This document shows positions 31,787-42,064 of a stretch of DNA of 64,000 bases, one piece after another (position 1 is the stretch's first letter; the number at the start of each line of letters is the position of its first letter). The notes below the pieces were generated by a model that saw only the letters and a list, made by a program, of their open reading frames with translations, made no database searches and had not been told where the DNA came from. The translations under genes were made by a program, and so were the position numbers. The DNA lies in contig OZ345352.1 of assembly GCA_977006965.1 (NCBI GenBank), positions 2,852,001 to 2,916,000 on the forward strand. The letters are read 5' to 3'. This stretch comes from Phymatolithon calcareum. Its lineage: Eukaryota > Rhodophyta > Florideophyceae > Hapalidiales.

Positions 31787-34156
31787 GTGTCTATTGTACA
31801 AACGTCCTCAATTCAGGACTCAGTCCTCAATTGAGGCAACATTTCAAAGCTCATAAAGGTTAACGAAATATACGCGGAACACCATTTTGGCGCCACATAC
31901 AGAAAGCCCGCCATTTCTACTGCTCTCGGAGATCCCGTCATCTGCCATAAAAGGTGTTTTGAGACCGCAACAAGCAAAATTCAATCATTGACCAGCAGAA
32001 CTGTGTGCTGTGATGACGCAAGAAAAAGATCCCTGCCGACGAGTCGGTGCTCCAGTTCACGTCAAACAAACTGTAGTTGTGAGTCTAGCCGAGTGCTCCA
32101 GACTTTCTGGTTCCAAGGCAAAGTCGAAAACGTTGATCGAACCGTTCTGGAAGTTCTTACTGAACAAATTAACGGTCTTTCAAGCACATCGTTGTTTGTG
32201 AAGTGAATCTTGGTGCAACAACCGAGGCCTAGAACCAAGATGAAGACCCTCAAGGTTATCAACGTTAAGCCAGGGAATGCTACAGTAGACGCCCAACGGA
32301 CCGATCGGGTCGAATTGGGTCACCGTCCGGAAGAAGACGCACCGGTGCCATGAGTTCAGATGCAGCTTACAGTGCGACACCGAGCAAAACTTTTGAAAAT
32401 ATCGTGCACTCCTCTGTGCCTGCTTCTATCTAAGACAATCGTGAAGCTCTGAAAATCCCATCTAGAAACCCGAGGATCTTTCATCGCCCTGCTACTGGCT
32501 CCTAGTAATATGCGCTGCAGGGATCTTGGGACCAGGCCTCACAAGAACCCGTCGATCTTATTATACCTGATCGAAGGCCTGATGCCGTGGCTCACGATGA
32601 CTTTTGGCAGCGTATGCCGAAACCTGATGAATCGTTTGTGCGGACTCTTATTTCGCAAGTGTCGAGACAGCAGAGATGCATATCCGAATAGGTCTAAAAT
32701 TTATCAGCGTTGTGAAAACTGTGACCAAGAAAGATCTTATGTATTTCCTCTCCAAAGTCGAGCTCTCGGAGAGAGGTCAATCCTCTCTCTATGGTGCCGA
32801 AGTGCTGGAGCGGTGGCCCATTAATGATTGTTGTCATGTTGTTCGACCGAGATTGCCGGTGCTTCATTTCGACGACATCCTCATCCCTGGAAGTGAATCC
32901 TTACTGTCGCGTACGCTGGCGTCAGCTGGATGATGGACCTGCCTGCGTTGAGCCGTCCATACCCCAAGCCGAAGTTTGTGAGACCTATTATTCCGCGTGC
33001 GCTCAAAATGACGGGCACAATCGATGTCGACAAGAAAGCCTGAATATGTAGAAAAAGCTGCGCACGTAAGACTGGTCTTTCAGAGTCAACTATTCTCTAT
33101 TGGCAATATGCGTCGTTTACAGCTGGTTTCTGCGCTATGGAGCTCACGCAGAGGCACAAAAGTGGATGACCGAGCGGAAGATTTATTAAGAGCTGGCAAT
33201 GCGGCTGACTGATAAATCGTACGACTCGTACTACTCTCGACGTCGCTCTGTCAGCTCGGAGCAGGGATTTCTGTCTGGCAGCGGTGTGGGTACGCATCTA
33301 ACGCCAGCAAAAAAGAAACGTAAGACTGCAGAAGGGTTTATCACCTCTTATACCTTCCAGGATAGATGCAGTGTTTGCAAAGTCATGAAGACGAGGCTTG
33401 TCTGCTCGCGCGGCTCAAGACTTGATGGTGCTTTAATTTACATTTGTAGCACATCCACAGGTAGGAACTCTTTTGTCCGGCACGTGGAGATTATCCATGA
33501 GCTCGACATCTTCGACAACACAGGTTCCTCAAACTGCTTTCGTACCGCAAGTACTGCTCGCTCATGTCACTCGTCTGTGCATTGCGCGCGAAAAATCTAT
33601 ACGAGTGCACCTTAATCTTCCTGAAAGATAGCAGTTGAGGAATAGTGGCGTCCTACACTTTACTTGCAGTTCTTCCTCTGCCAAGCGACAACGCTTTTCG
33701 AAAAACTACTCAAAGTATCCACAAGCCTCTTCTCCGCCGGTAGGCTATCGCTGTGGTAATTCCTGTCTGCCCCCTTGCCCGCTATTTCTTCTTAACGTCA
33801 TCCACCTCCCTCCCTCCACTCGCAATCTCCCGTCTGACCTCGCCGAAATCCGCCTGGTAGAACCTTACCTGCACCGCACCGCACCGCACCGTCCTGCATG
33901 ACCCGCATCCACCGCGCAATCTTTTTTAATTTCCCCAGCCACGAATATGCGACTTGCGCTTCGTGCGCAACTTAGAATTTGTGCCCATCACACGCTCGAA
34001 ATGGCCTGTTATCCTCAGCAGATACATTTCCCGCGTCTTGTCCCGCCCGCCAAGAAGCGACCAGGTAGAGCGCCTTTGCTAAAGCCATAAAAATAAATTT
34101 CAATATTGCGAAAAATGTTGTCCTCAATTGAGGCAAATACCCAGTACAATAGACAC
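31787..34156 (+). mobile_element. TA-flanked inverted-repeat element, diverged relative (about 2.37 kb)
   Basis: Termini GTGTCTATTGTAC and GTACAATAGACAC form a perfect inverted repeat flanked by TA (31785-31786 and 34157-34158). The left flank is ATA rather than CTA, which supports TA as the target. Subterminal TCCTCAATTGAGG motifs occur at both ends (about 31830 and 34120), as in the 2778-4723 and 58386-60338 elements. The interior encodes a diverged version of the same protein in several broken frames. A CACCG repeat lies at 33871-33891. Confidence 0.85.
32010..33615 (+). pseudogene. Broken protein of the TA element, with C-terminal Cys/His-rich domain
   Basis: Pieces on the plus strand: LAECSRLSGSKAKSK (32010-32201), MKTLKVINVKPGNATVD (about 32240), TKKDLMYFLSKVELSERGQS and LPVLHFDDILIPGSESLL (32676-32933), and finally 33199-33615. 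The last contains TPAKKKRKTAEG, CSVCKVMKTRLVCS, and a later C with FVRHVEIIHEL. The end looks like a zinc-binding domain of the C-X2-C...C...C...H...H kind and faintly recalls the Cys-rich tail of piggyBac transposases, but a TA target is not piggyBac-like. I infer a transposase of undetermined superfamily, now inactive. Confidence 0.5.
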
Positions 34157-34439
34157 TAGTGTTATCGGTTGCTATTAAAAATAAGCAGATGCACCAAACT
34201 CGGTCCCGACTCAAAATAGTATTCAATAACAGACAAATATCGGAACGGACTCTGTGAAATAAGTGTAGCATTTCGCGCAGAGAATAAAGGTGCTTGTTCA
34301 TCAGTATAGTACTGCTGTCCATTAGTCGTGTCCTTTCATCATACCTAAACAAGAAGTCAAATGTGCCGCAGGAAACCCTTTAAAACATTTGTGCCCATAG
34401 CTGCAATGAAGACTGCATGCCATATGCTTACCCGCTGCA

Positions 34440-34745
34440 GTCGTCAAAATATATCTTGAAATTAAGTTCCTTGTCCGGCACGGTAGCACATACACCATTA
34501 CAGGAATTCATTTGCTTGCTTTCGTATGTCAATATCTTTAGATGTACCTGAGGACACGATGCCGAATAGCGGGGACGCTCAAAGCGAATCCCACAAGAAT
34601 ACCATGTAGAAGGTAGGGTCTGGGATCCAAACTTTCCCCACCGCCTGTGCCAAGCCGTAGGTTTCAACGGTCTACGCACTGGAAAGTAGCATCTAGGTGA
34701 GCCTTGCCCGTATATTCCTAAGACAATGAGGGTTTTTAAAATCCT
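34440..34745 (+). mobile_element. Family B non-LTR retrotransposon, 3' end fragment
   Basis: From about 34570, GGGGACGCTCAAAGCGAATC, GGGATCCAAACTTTCCCCA, GGTTTCAACGG and GAGCCTTGCCCGTATATTC match the 3' part at 15090-15240 and the reverse of about 37480-37520. Mostly noncoding 3' sequence, strongly 5'-truncated. Confidence 0.6.
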
Positions 34746-36123
34746 CGCATTCTTACGAACATGCGAGGCAAAATCTCAGCCCTTGGCGTATTTGTTTCGT
34801 GGAACCAAGGGCGTTCCGCGGACAGCACCTGGTCGCGAAGTTAACGCCATGACTTAGAAACGTTGTGGAGGAGAAAAGCGACGCTGGGGCAGAGCTTTAA
34901 CTCAAAATGTATGACCGCATGCGAAAATCGAACACGCCAACCGATATCCGAGACAGATCTGCCCTCCGACTAACTCGTGAATATCAAAAAGAACACCATT
35001 TCAGTATAATTTCCTTTTGCAAGAATGGTCTACCGCACCAAGCAGTGAGGATGAGAGAAACAAGCCTATAATTCTCTGCGCAAGATGGTTTGATCTTCAC
35101 TGGCCAAGAAATCCACCGAATGTGACTGCAGAAATGGGCTGTCAAGAAGCTCGAGCAGTTCGAAAATTCAACAGTGCCCTTATGAAGCCTACATAGACCC
35201 TACATAGGAGAAAAACATGGCCCGAGCCATTGACGAGATACTACGTAATACAGATTAAAGCAACTGACGTTTCGAGTGTAGAAGAATTCTAAGAAAGGTG
35301 CCGATTTTCCTCACCTTGAGACACATGGTATCTTCTCAATAAATCCTCTTAACTGAGAATCCATGTAACAGCCGGGACAAAATGGTATTTATAATACGGG
35401 GCTCGAAAAATTATCAAATCCGCCATTTACTCCAAAGAAAATAAAATGTTACCAATGGCTTCGGAACCTTCCTATCTATCAATTTCCAACTTCTCTCAGA
35501 CGTGAGCGATTTCTCGTTGCAGCCAGAGTACGCAAGATAAAGGGAGATTTAGGTGCAAAATAATATTTTGGTTAACATATTATGATAAACATCGTTCAAT
35601 CTCCATGCGTCTATCCTTTCCATATAGCGACGTGCAGTTTTCGGGGGAAAAATATGATGTTTAAAACTTTGTTTCATATTCAAGGAGCTGAATGGTCATT
35701 TTTGCGTAAACTGCCATTTCAAAAAGCAAGAAAAACCAATTGACATTTTTTGCTTGCTTTGTACCTTTGACGAGATCTTTCTATCCGTGCGCAATACGTT
35801 TTCTACTTCGAATGGCAGCATGTTTCGATTTCAATTAGTCTGCAGTGCCGCAGTGGAGCGAAGTCGATTGCATAATTTAATGACTCGTGCCATTTCACTG
35901 GCAATCTGAAACTGCAGTGTATGTCTCTTCTTGTCGAACAAGACAGTAGTTCGCAATGCGAGCTCGGTCAATGGCTGAACAAGAAGGCTAAGAAAGACAC
36001 TGACAGCACAAGACTTAGCGGAGATCCTATAGAGCGACCATATCGGGTGGCCACCCGCAAGTGTCAGCTCACAATAACGGATATACACGAAAGTCGAAAT
36101 AATTACACGATGGGAGACACCAA
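34746..36123. other. No gene recognised; AT-rich
   Basis: No coding sequence, TIR or LTR was found. The 227-codon minus frame 35831-36514 spans the tandem repeat below, and I do not regard it as a gene. Confidence 0.45.
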
Positions 36124-36291
36124 GAGATCGCCAAGCTAGGTTACTGACTAGCACGTGCGTATCGCGGTAGCCGTTAGACCAGACAGTGATAGACCTGACA
36201 TCACAAGAGGGGAGGCCCGAGAGATCGCCAAGTTGGGTCAGTGACTTGCACGTACGTATCGCGGTAGCCGTTAGACCTGACAGTGGCAGGA
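36124..36291. repeat. Two tandem copies of a repeat with 96-bp period
   Basis: GAGATCGCCAAG starts at 36124 and again at 36220. Both are followed by a near-identical segment with CGTATCGCGGTAGCCGTTAG. The second copy is shorter. No coding role is evident. Confidence 0.8.
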
Positions 36292-36859
36292 TAGTGTCGG
36301 TATTCGTGAGGTGTGCTATGCAACCCCTAACCATTAGGTTGAGAATCCGATAGCTTATAAGGCACCGCTCATCGCAGCGTGTAAAGGATCGCATCTCAAG
36401 CAAGCCACAATTGGAGAGAGCGAGTGCCGACCACTTTGCGGACCCTGAGAGTGCAACAGACTTTATCCTGTCAGAAAAAGATGCTACATCCAAAACTGCA
36501 CTCCATGCTTGCACATGTGACGTCTTTTGTAATAATCAATGAGTACTGGGCTAGAATAAGCGAAGAATCTTTCGAGCACTACCATCAAACAGGAAAAAAC
36601 ACTCCGCAGAGGCTTTTCCACAAAAAGTCACTAGGGAGTCAGATCTGTGATTTGCATGGCTCCTTAGCTCCCCAATTCAGAGCGATGCAGACGACAGCCG
36701 AATTGAAGATGGAGCTCGAATACCTAAGCGAAAATTTGAAGTATTCAATAATCCTAACTGTGAAGCGGACGGATCAAATTTGAGTCGTGCCGATGAGCTT
36801 GATTAGGAAATTAAATAATAATTTATCAATTTCCCAATCGTTTTTAGAGCAATGATTTG
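36292..36859. other. No gene recognised
   Basis: The 119-codon plus frame (36424-36783) has no known motif. Confidence 0.4.
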
Positions 36860-37371
36860 TGTTAGAATGTAGACAACTGGGCCAAAGGGATTGGCCCCCC
36901 TGATCAGGAAGGACATGTATGAAGGGTTAATTAGGGCCTTATGAAGGATATCATAACAGGAGCCGGAAACGGAGTACGGTGCCAATGAACGAGTGAAGGA
37001 TATCATAACAGCCCCCTCGCACCGTACGGAGTTGAAAGCTTGTACGCGCATATCTTGTAGTGCGGTTTTCGATGCGTGTGGATGACGGCTTACTTGACTG
37101 GGTGACATTGAACCAAGAAGGGAGTGTTCGGTGTTTTGTGTTCGTACTGTTATTCTGCTTGGTGCGTTAGAAATTCCGGAAAATGTATTTCGAGGTGAGC
37201 GTGGCGGGAATTGAGCTCGTGACTGTACTTTAGAAAGCGCAGTATATGATAGTGTAAACTGGGACCATAAGCTGTTAGAATGTAGACAACTGGGCCAAAG
37301 GGATTGTCCCCTCTGATCAGGAAGGACATGTATGAAGGGATAATTAAGGCCTTATGAAGGATATCATAACA
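36860..37371 (-). mobile_element. TRIM-like mini-retrotransposon (two 99-bp LTRs)
   Basis: Two near-identical 99-bp direct repeats (36860-36958 and 37273-37371) begin TGTTAGAATG and end ATCATAACA, giving the TGTTA...TAACA ends of a retroviral-type LTR. The internal region is only 314 bp and has no coding capacity. The flanks ATTTG and ATTAG agree in four of five positions, compatible with an old 5-bp target duplication. Inside, GAAGGATATCATAACA recurs near 36987-37002, a partial third LTR end preceded on the minus strand by a purine-rich stretch. The size and plan match terminal-repeat retrotransposons in miniature. Orientation is tentative. Confidence 0.72.
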
Positions 37372-37469
37372 ATTAGTACAGTCTTCTGTGCACATCATAA
37401 AAATATATAATATTCAGAGGAAAAATGTTTTCATTAAACTAATACTTATGAAAAATACTTTTTTATTGC

Positions 37470-38818
37470 ATTTTTTAAAGCCCCGCAGTCATACGAATAT
37501 ACGGGCAGGGCTTCCTCAGGTGCTGCCCTCACTAGTGCGGCTCTAGTCGTATGTCTGGCATTATATCTGCGACCCTAGCATGTGTTCGGTTGTTTTGATT
37601 GCCCCTCGTAGCAGTTTCGAGGCGTCGCTTCTTCTTTCAGTACAGGTCTTCTTCATGCATACTCTCGATGATGCTTTTGCTGAAGAGCAAAAGGTCATCT
37701 AATGCCTTCTCAGTTGCCGCTTTGTCGTCTTCCTTGAGTTCATAGGCTGACAACTTGCGATCCAGCGTCTCCATGTACTCTCTGACTCTGTTTCCGAATC
37801 TATCTGCCATCAGTGTGGTAAACACTTGGGGAAATCTTCCAAAGGCGTACTGCACCGCCTGTTGCCTGTGTTTCAGTTGTGGATATTTGAGTATCGCAGG
37901 GAGCTCTCTTGTCTTGTCGTACGGAATTTTCCTCTTTCTCTTTGATTCAAGGGTCTCTCCTTCCCTTTGTCAGGAATGCTGATCGGAGTTCTTCTGCAGA
38001 TTGGTTCGCTATTATGTGCTTCATCGCTTCATCAAACGGTTCTCTCGGTTCCATGTGTTGTCGTTACTTGTGGCTTGAAGCTCTTCTGAATTTCTTCTCT
38101 CTGGTATTTGCATCAGAAACTTTTCTTTCTTCGCCATGGTTCTTCTCAGCATCTTGAAAGCTAGTTTTTCCCGTCAATGGGAAGCAGATTGGATTCGACA
38201 GATTAGGCGAAGTCTATCCGTCTTTCCTCGTGCCAGTGGTCCGAAGACTTGTCTGAAAAACGTTTGTTCAACTTCCTTGACCGCGCTCTGGACTTTTTCT
38301 GTCCACGGTGTTAAGTGCATAGCGTACTCCCAGCGCGGCTGGATTAATGCCTTAAATACTTGGATGCATTTATGTGTGCCAATTCCCTTCCTGAATACCC
38401 TAGTGCACGGAGCTCGTACAGAGCGATCCTAGCCTTCTTGAGGCGTTGCAACATCAGTGTATCTGTAACCCGCTCCGTTCCTAGGGATACTCCGAGGTAG
38501 GTGACTTCCGCGGTATGTGCGAGGGCTTTATTAGCCATCTGGAATGTCACGCCCGCTGTCTCATCCGATTCAAGTATCTCGCTTTTTCCTTGTTTCGTGT
38601 TCCATGTCATCCCGCGTTCTTGGGCCCATTGAGTGGCTTTGTCTAGCAATCCCTGCAGAACGGAAGGTGATTTTGCTAGGAGATTTACGTCGTCTGCGAA
38701 GAGGATTGAAGGAACGTCGGCCCAATCTCTGGGCACTTCTCCCATGCGTTCCGCAAAATTAACCATGAAGATGTTGCATAGACTTGGACTGAAAGGAGAC
38801 CCCTGTGGTACTCCTCTG
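37470..38818 (-). pseudogene. Family B non-LTR retrotransposon: RT C-terminal half to 3' end (copy 2)
   Basis: Minus strand: 38344-38859 holds RGVPQGSPFSPSLCNIFM (RT motif 4) and ILFADDVNLLAKSPS (motif 5, FADD active site), then LGVSLGTERVT. Later frames carry the family B C-terminus, ending with QYAFGRFPQVFTTLMADRFG (37637-37855). The 3' end contains GGGGCTTTAAAAAATGCAAT near 37470-37490. Frame changes are present around 38150-38340. The copy is interrupted exactly in RGVP by a hAT element at 38819. RT sequence resumes beyond it at 40165. Confidence 0.85.
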
Positions 38819-40164
38819 CAGGGGTGCGATAAAATTAATTGGAAAAAAACTAATTGCAATTAGTGCAATGCAATACTTAATTTTCGAAAACCCTCCAATT
38901 CCAATTATTAATTTTTCTTCACTGAATAATTGCAATAATTTATTTGTTGCCGTAAACATTCTCTAATTAATTCCAATTAATTGCTTCTTTGTTGTTGACG
39001 GTTACCACCAAGACAAACGAATGCTTCTGCTGACACCTGGCGACTATCACTGGGCGACTATCGCGAGACGACCGTCACCTGCCGGTCTACTAAGATGCTA
39101 GTTTTGCAAGCCGCCTGCCATACATATTGCAGTCATCTGTTATTTGTCAATGAAAGCGGGGAGGATACTATGCTGTAAGCCAAGCGCAAGATCAAGAGCG
39201 CTGACGCTCTTATAAACCGCACTGATCTGAAACCTCTCAAGCCAAACAAGACTCGTTGGCCCGGATTGTTTTACATGTTTGAACGATTCCTTCGGATTCG
39301 CCACAGCTTTCGGAGATAAGTAACAATCCGGACTGTGACATGATCCGTAATGATAGTGCAAGCTTTGCACGTCGTGTGCAAAGGTACACTCGCATGTTTG
39401 AAGTTATAAACAAGGTAACCAAGAAACTTGAGGAGCAAGGAATTCGCCTGTCGAAGGGGCGAGCCATGCTGAATGGACTTATCCAGCTTGTTTCTCAGCA
39501 GAAAAATAATCCTAACACCGATCAGAGCCCACTTGGAGGTTGCGGACTCGGAACTCAGTACATTTATACAACCAGTGCCATTGTATCAGATCCTCATTTT
39601 GAATCTGTTGTCGTGAAAATACAGCAAAGGAGGACGCATACTATGACGGCTGAAGAGCGTGGTGTCTGTCAAGGATTTTTGCATGAATTAGTCGAGAATC
39701 ACCATATTCCGCAACGGATTGCTCCTGATGGCATTGAAGACATACTTAATGCTGGAGACGATAGTTCTCGTGAAGAGGAGAACATCAATTGTGATTTTAT
39801 TTTGGCTTCCACTGCTGAAGTAGACCGACTTTGGAGTCTTGCAAAGTATGTCCTTACTGATCAACGCTCCAGGCTTTAACCCGTGCTTTTCGAGTCACTT
39901 TGTTTTTGAAAGTAAACAGCCGATTTTGGGATCAGCATCTAGTCTCCCAGGCTCTTCGAGCATGAAGAGGGTCCAATTAATAGAGGAATGTAAAAACCGG
40001 GAGAAATCTTCTATTAATTGCATTTAATTTGCATTATTGCAATTATTTCTAAGACGAGGAATAGCAGTAGCAATTTTTAATTTTCGCGGCAAGAATAATT
40101 GCAATATATATTTTGGCGTACGATTTGTTTCCATTTCTCTCCAATTATATTGCTCCTACCCCTG
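38819..40164 (+). mobile_element. hAT transposon (1346 bp) inside the family B reverse transcriptase
   Basis: The left end is CAGGGGTGCGATAAAATTAA; the right end, reversed, is CAGGGGTAGGAGCAATATAA. Both continue to AATTGGA, so this is an imperfect inverted repeat with the CAGGG start of hAT. The flanks CTCCTCTG (38811-38818) and TTCCTCTG (40165-40172) match in seven of eight positions, an old 8-bp target duplication. Subterminal regions are rich in TTGCAAT/AATTGCAATT motifs, as in the two MITEs of this window. The interior encodes the C-terminal part of a hAT transposase. Only part of the coding region remains, so this is a deletion derivative. Confidence 0.88.
39340..39950 (+). pseudogene. 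hAT transposase, C-terminal part
   Basis: The 179-codon frame 39340-39879 includes FEVINKVTKKLEEQGIRLSK, a helical stretch typical of the region before the dimerisation domain, and VVKIQQRRTHTMTAEERGV. Near the end, STAEVDRLWSLAKYVLTDQR matches the hAT dimerisation signature (s.aeVER.fS.a..vlt..R). After a TAA stop the expected continuation is still legible in frame (PVLFESLCF), with further stops. The BED finger and the first catalytic carboxylates are absent, so the protein is not functional. Confidence 0.8.
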
Positions 40165-40310
40165 TTCCTCTGTCCACTAGAAACCAGTTCTTTTCAGTAT
40201 CTCCGATGGTTGACACTCAGGACGATGTCAGGAACTTATGAAAAATACTATCTCAAGACACGCCGTAACACATGGTGCAGGGGATTGTAAGGCACTTCTC
40301 TTGCCACCGT
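40165..40310 (-). pseudogene. Upstream RT part of family B copy 2, beyond the hAT element
   Basis: On the minus strand DIVLSVNHRRY is legible and, after a frame change, KNWFLVDR leads directly into RGVPQGSP on the other side of the hAT element. RT sequence ceases to be recognisable above about 40300. Confidence 0.6.
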
Positions 40311-41080
40311 ATTCGATGTGAAAGAAGTGAAAATTTAAACACTGCACGCAAGCTGGCCTAAACCGCACGCAATTCGAACCCCGGCAGTAGTACAAGAGTC
40401 TGTACTATATCTGCTAGCACATACACTAAGCCTCGGAGCTACAGGAATCATAGCGGCTTTGAACATTTTCACCACTCAGTATTCCTGTGTCTCGTCTGTT
40501 TCATGTATTCTTAGATATATACGACGTATTTTATCAACTGAAAATTTTCCATTATAAAAATTTGTCAAGACCTGAGATTTTGCCGGTCGCGACCCCGCGT
40601 GGGCTCAGAGATCGGTTTTTGTTGACAAATGAACCTTCGAACAGGGACCATAATAAACTCTTTCATGGGCAGAATCGAGCCAAGTTACTTAGCACTCGAA
40701 AAGCTACCCCAAACGTCAGCAAATTCATTGGTAGCTTCTAAATAAAAATATTTCTTCTTCTCATACGACAAGTTGCGCTAACGTAATGCAAGTTTGTTTA
40801 CTTGTACCTCTCGGAATCTGTTTCACGACCGATGATCTCGGCATTAAAGCAAACAGGTTTACCTCTGCGCTGTTGTGGTTGAAATCAGGAAGGTCGTGTT
40901 CAATCGGATTCTTGCCAGTTTATTGAACAAGGCGACGCTTGTCTGCCTTAAGTACTAATTTCTACCCCCTCGGAACGTACTCTACAATAGTACAGTTACC
41001 AGGGCATTATTGCCATGGTATCCTCATTAGGGTCCCAGGAAATATCAATGCTCGATAAGGGCTCAACAGGGGATATATGT
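40311..41080. other. No gene recognised; tRNA-like hairpin at 40369-40440
   Basis: On the minus strand a B-box-like GGTTCGAATTGC (40369-40380) is preceded by a strong hairpin (40384-40414) and by TAGCTCCGAGGCTTAG, which recalls an A box (about 40425-40440). Stem lengths do not fit a normal tRNA. It could be a decayed tRNA or the head of a SINE. Nothing else was recognised. Confidence 0.3.
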
Positions 41081-42064
41081 TGATTTATTTTTTAAAAGCT
41101 CCCAAAGCCTCAAATTGAGTAACAGGGCAGCTTCTCGTTGTTTTCGATACTCATCTCTCTACTCTCCTTGTAATATCTCCTTAATTCAAATTTCTCTCCC
41201 TGTGAGGGCCTGAGTAAGTCTTTTGCATTCATATTCCGTTTCTTGGTCCATCTTCATAGCCCGTGGCATACGTTGCAACACGATAAGCTCCACCACAGCA
41301 CCAGTCCCAAAGTATTTCCCCAGAATGGATTTTCTCCACAAAGGAACTCTGTTGAAAATGACTCTCAGGCATCTCAACCGCACAGTTCTGTCCCCTATAT
41401 ATAGCACTCCTGGTAGGTCGTTCGGTACGCCGATCGGGATTTTAACTGTCCGACCCTCTTTTTCCAACGACCAGACTTTGACTCTTTCTTGTAGGCGTCG
41501 CTTTTTTGACACCATTCCTTCTTCCGCTTATTTCAGAGCTTCGTTAAGGTGTTCCTCTTCCCCGAGATACCCAATGTCTTTTGATACGTCTTCCAGATCT
41601 TCTTCTTTTCCCTTGTCTTCTTCTGAAAGCTCCAGGAACCTCCTCCGTCTTACCAAGCTTAAGGCGAACCTTTCAGCCTGGTGCATTCTCTTCATCTGTG
41701 TGCTGGCGAGACGGCAGAGCACTCGCATTCTCTCCCTTCGATACTCGGCACATTTTCCGAAGACGTATCTGTAGAACAGACCTTCTGCTGCTTCAATTGC
41801 CGATAGTAGTCGTTTCGTGATCGGTGTCAGGTTAGGGCTCAACACTGTACACGGCACAATATAGGTTTCGTGTACTCGCGATCTCGGAGCTCGAGATAAG
41901 CATGTGGTCAACGTAATACATATGGTTAAGAGTAAGTAATTGCTGGCACTTGGAACGCATATCTGTTCCGTTTCGTGTAGCGCTTGTATCACTTCACGAC
42001 ATGCGCTTCGCTGCGAAGGACAAGGGGTCGTTTTAAGGTCAATCGCAGAACTAATTCGTGACAA
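41080..42064 (-). pseudogene. Family C non-LTR retrotransposon, C-terminal and 3' part (copy 3)
   Basis: The minus-strand frames 41528-42064 (178 codons) and 41186-41515 are separated by one TAA (41525-41527) and otherwise share phase. They contain RRERMRVLCRLASTQMKRM, EEGMVSKKRRLQERVKVW, VRLRCLRVIFNRVPLWRKS and EYECKRLTQALTGREI. This is the longest family C segment here. The part around RERMRVLCRLA aligns with family B (ARLRLLCRI), so B and C are sister lineages. The 3' end has AATAAA (minus strand, 41084-41089) and a conserved AAATCAACATATATCCCC stretch. Confidence 0.75.

Noticed and set aside
31787-34156. piggyBac assignment of the TA elements
   Set aside because: The target is TA, not TTAA, and only a weak Cys-rich tail resemblance exists.
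35831-36514. 227-codon minus-strand frame
   Set aside because: It spans the 96-bp tandem repeat, has no domain, and its openness is explained by the repeat and composition.
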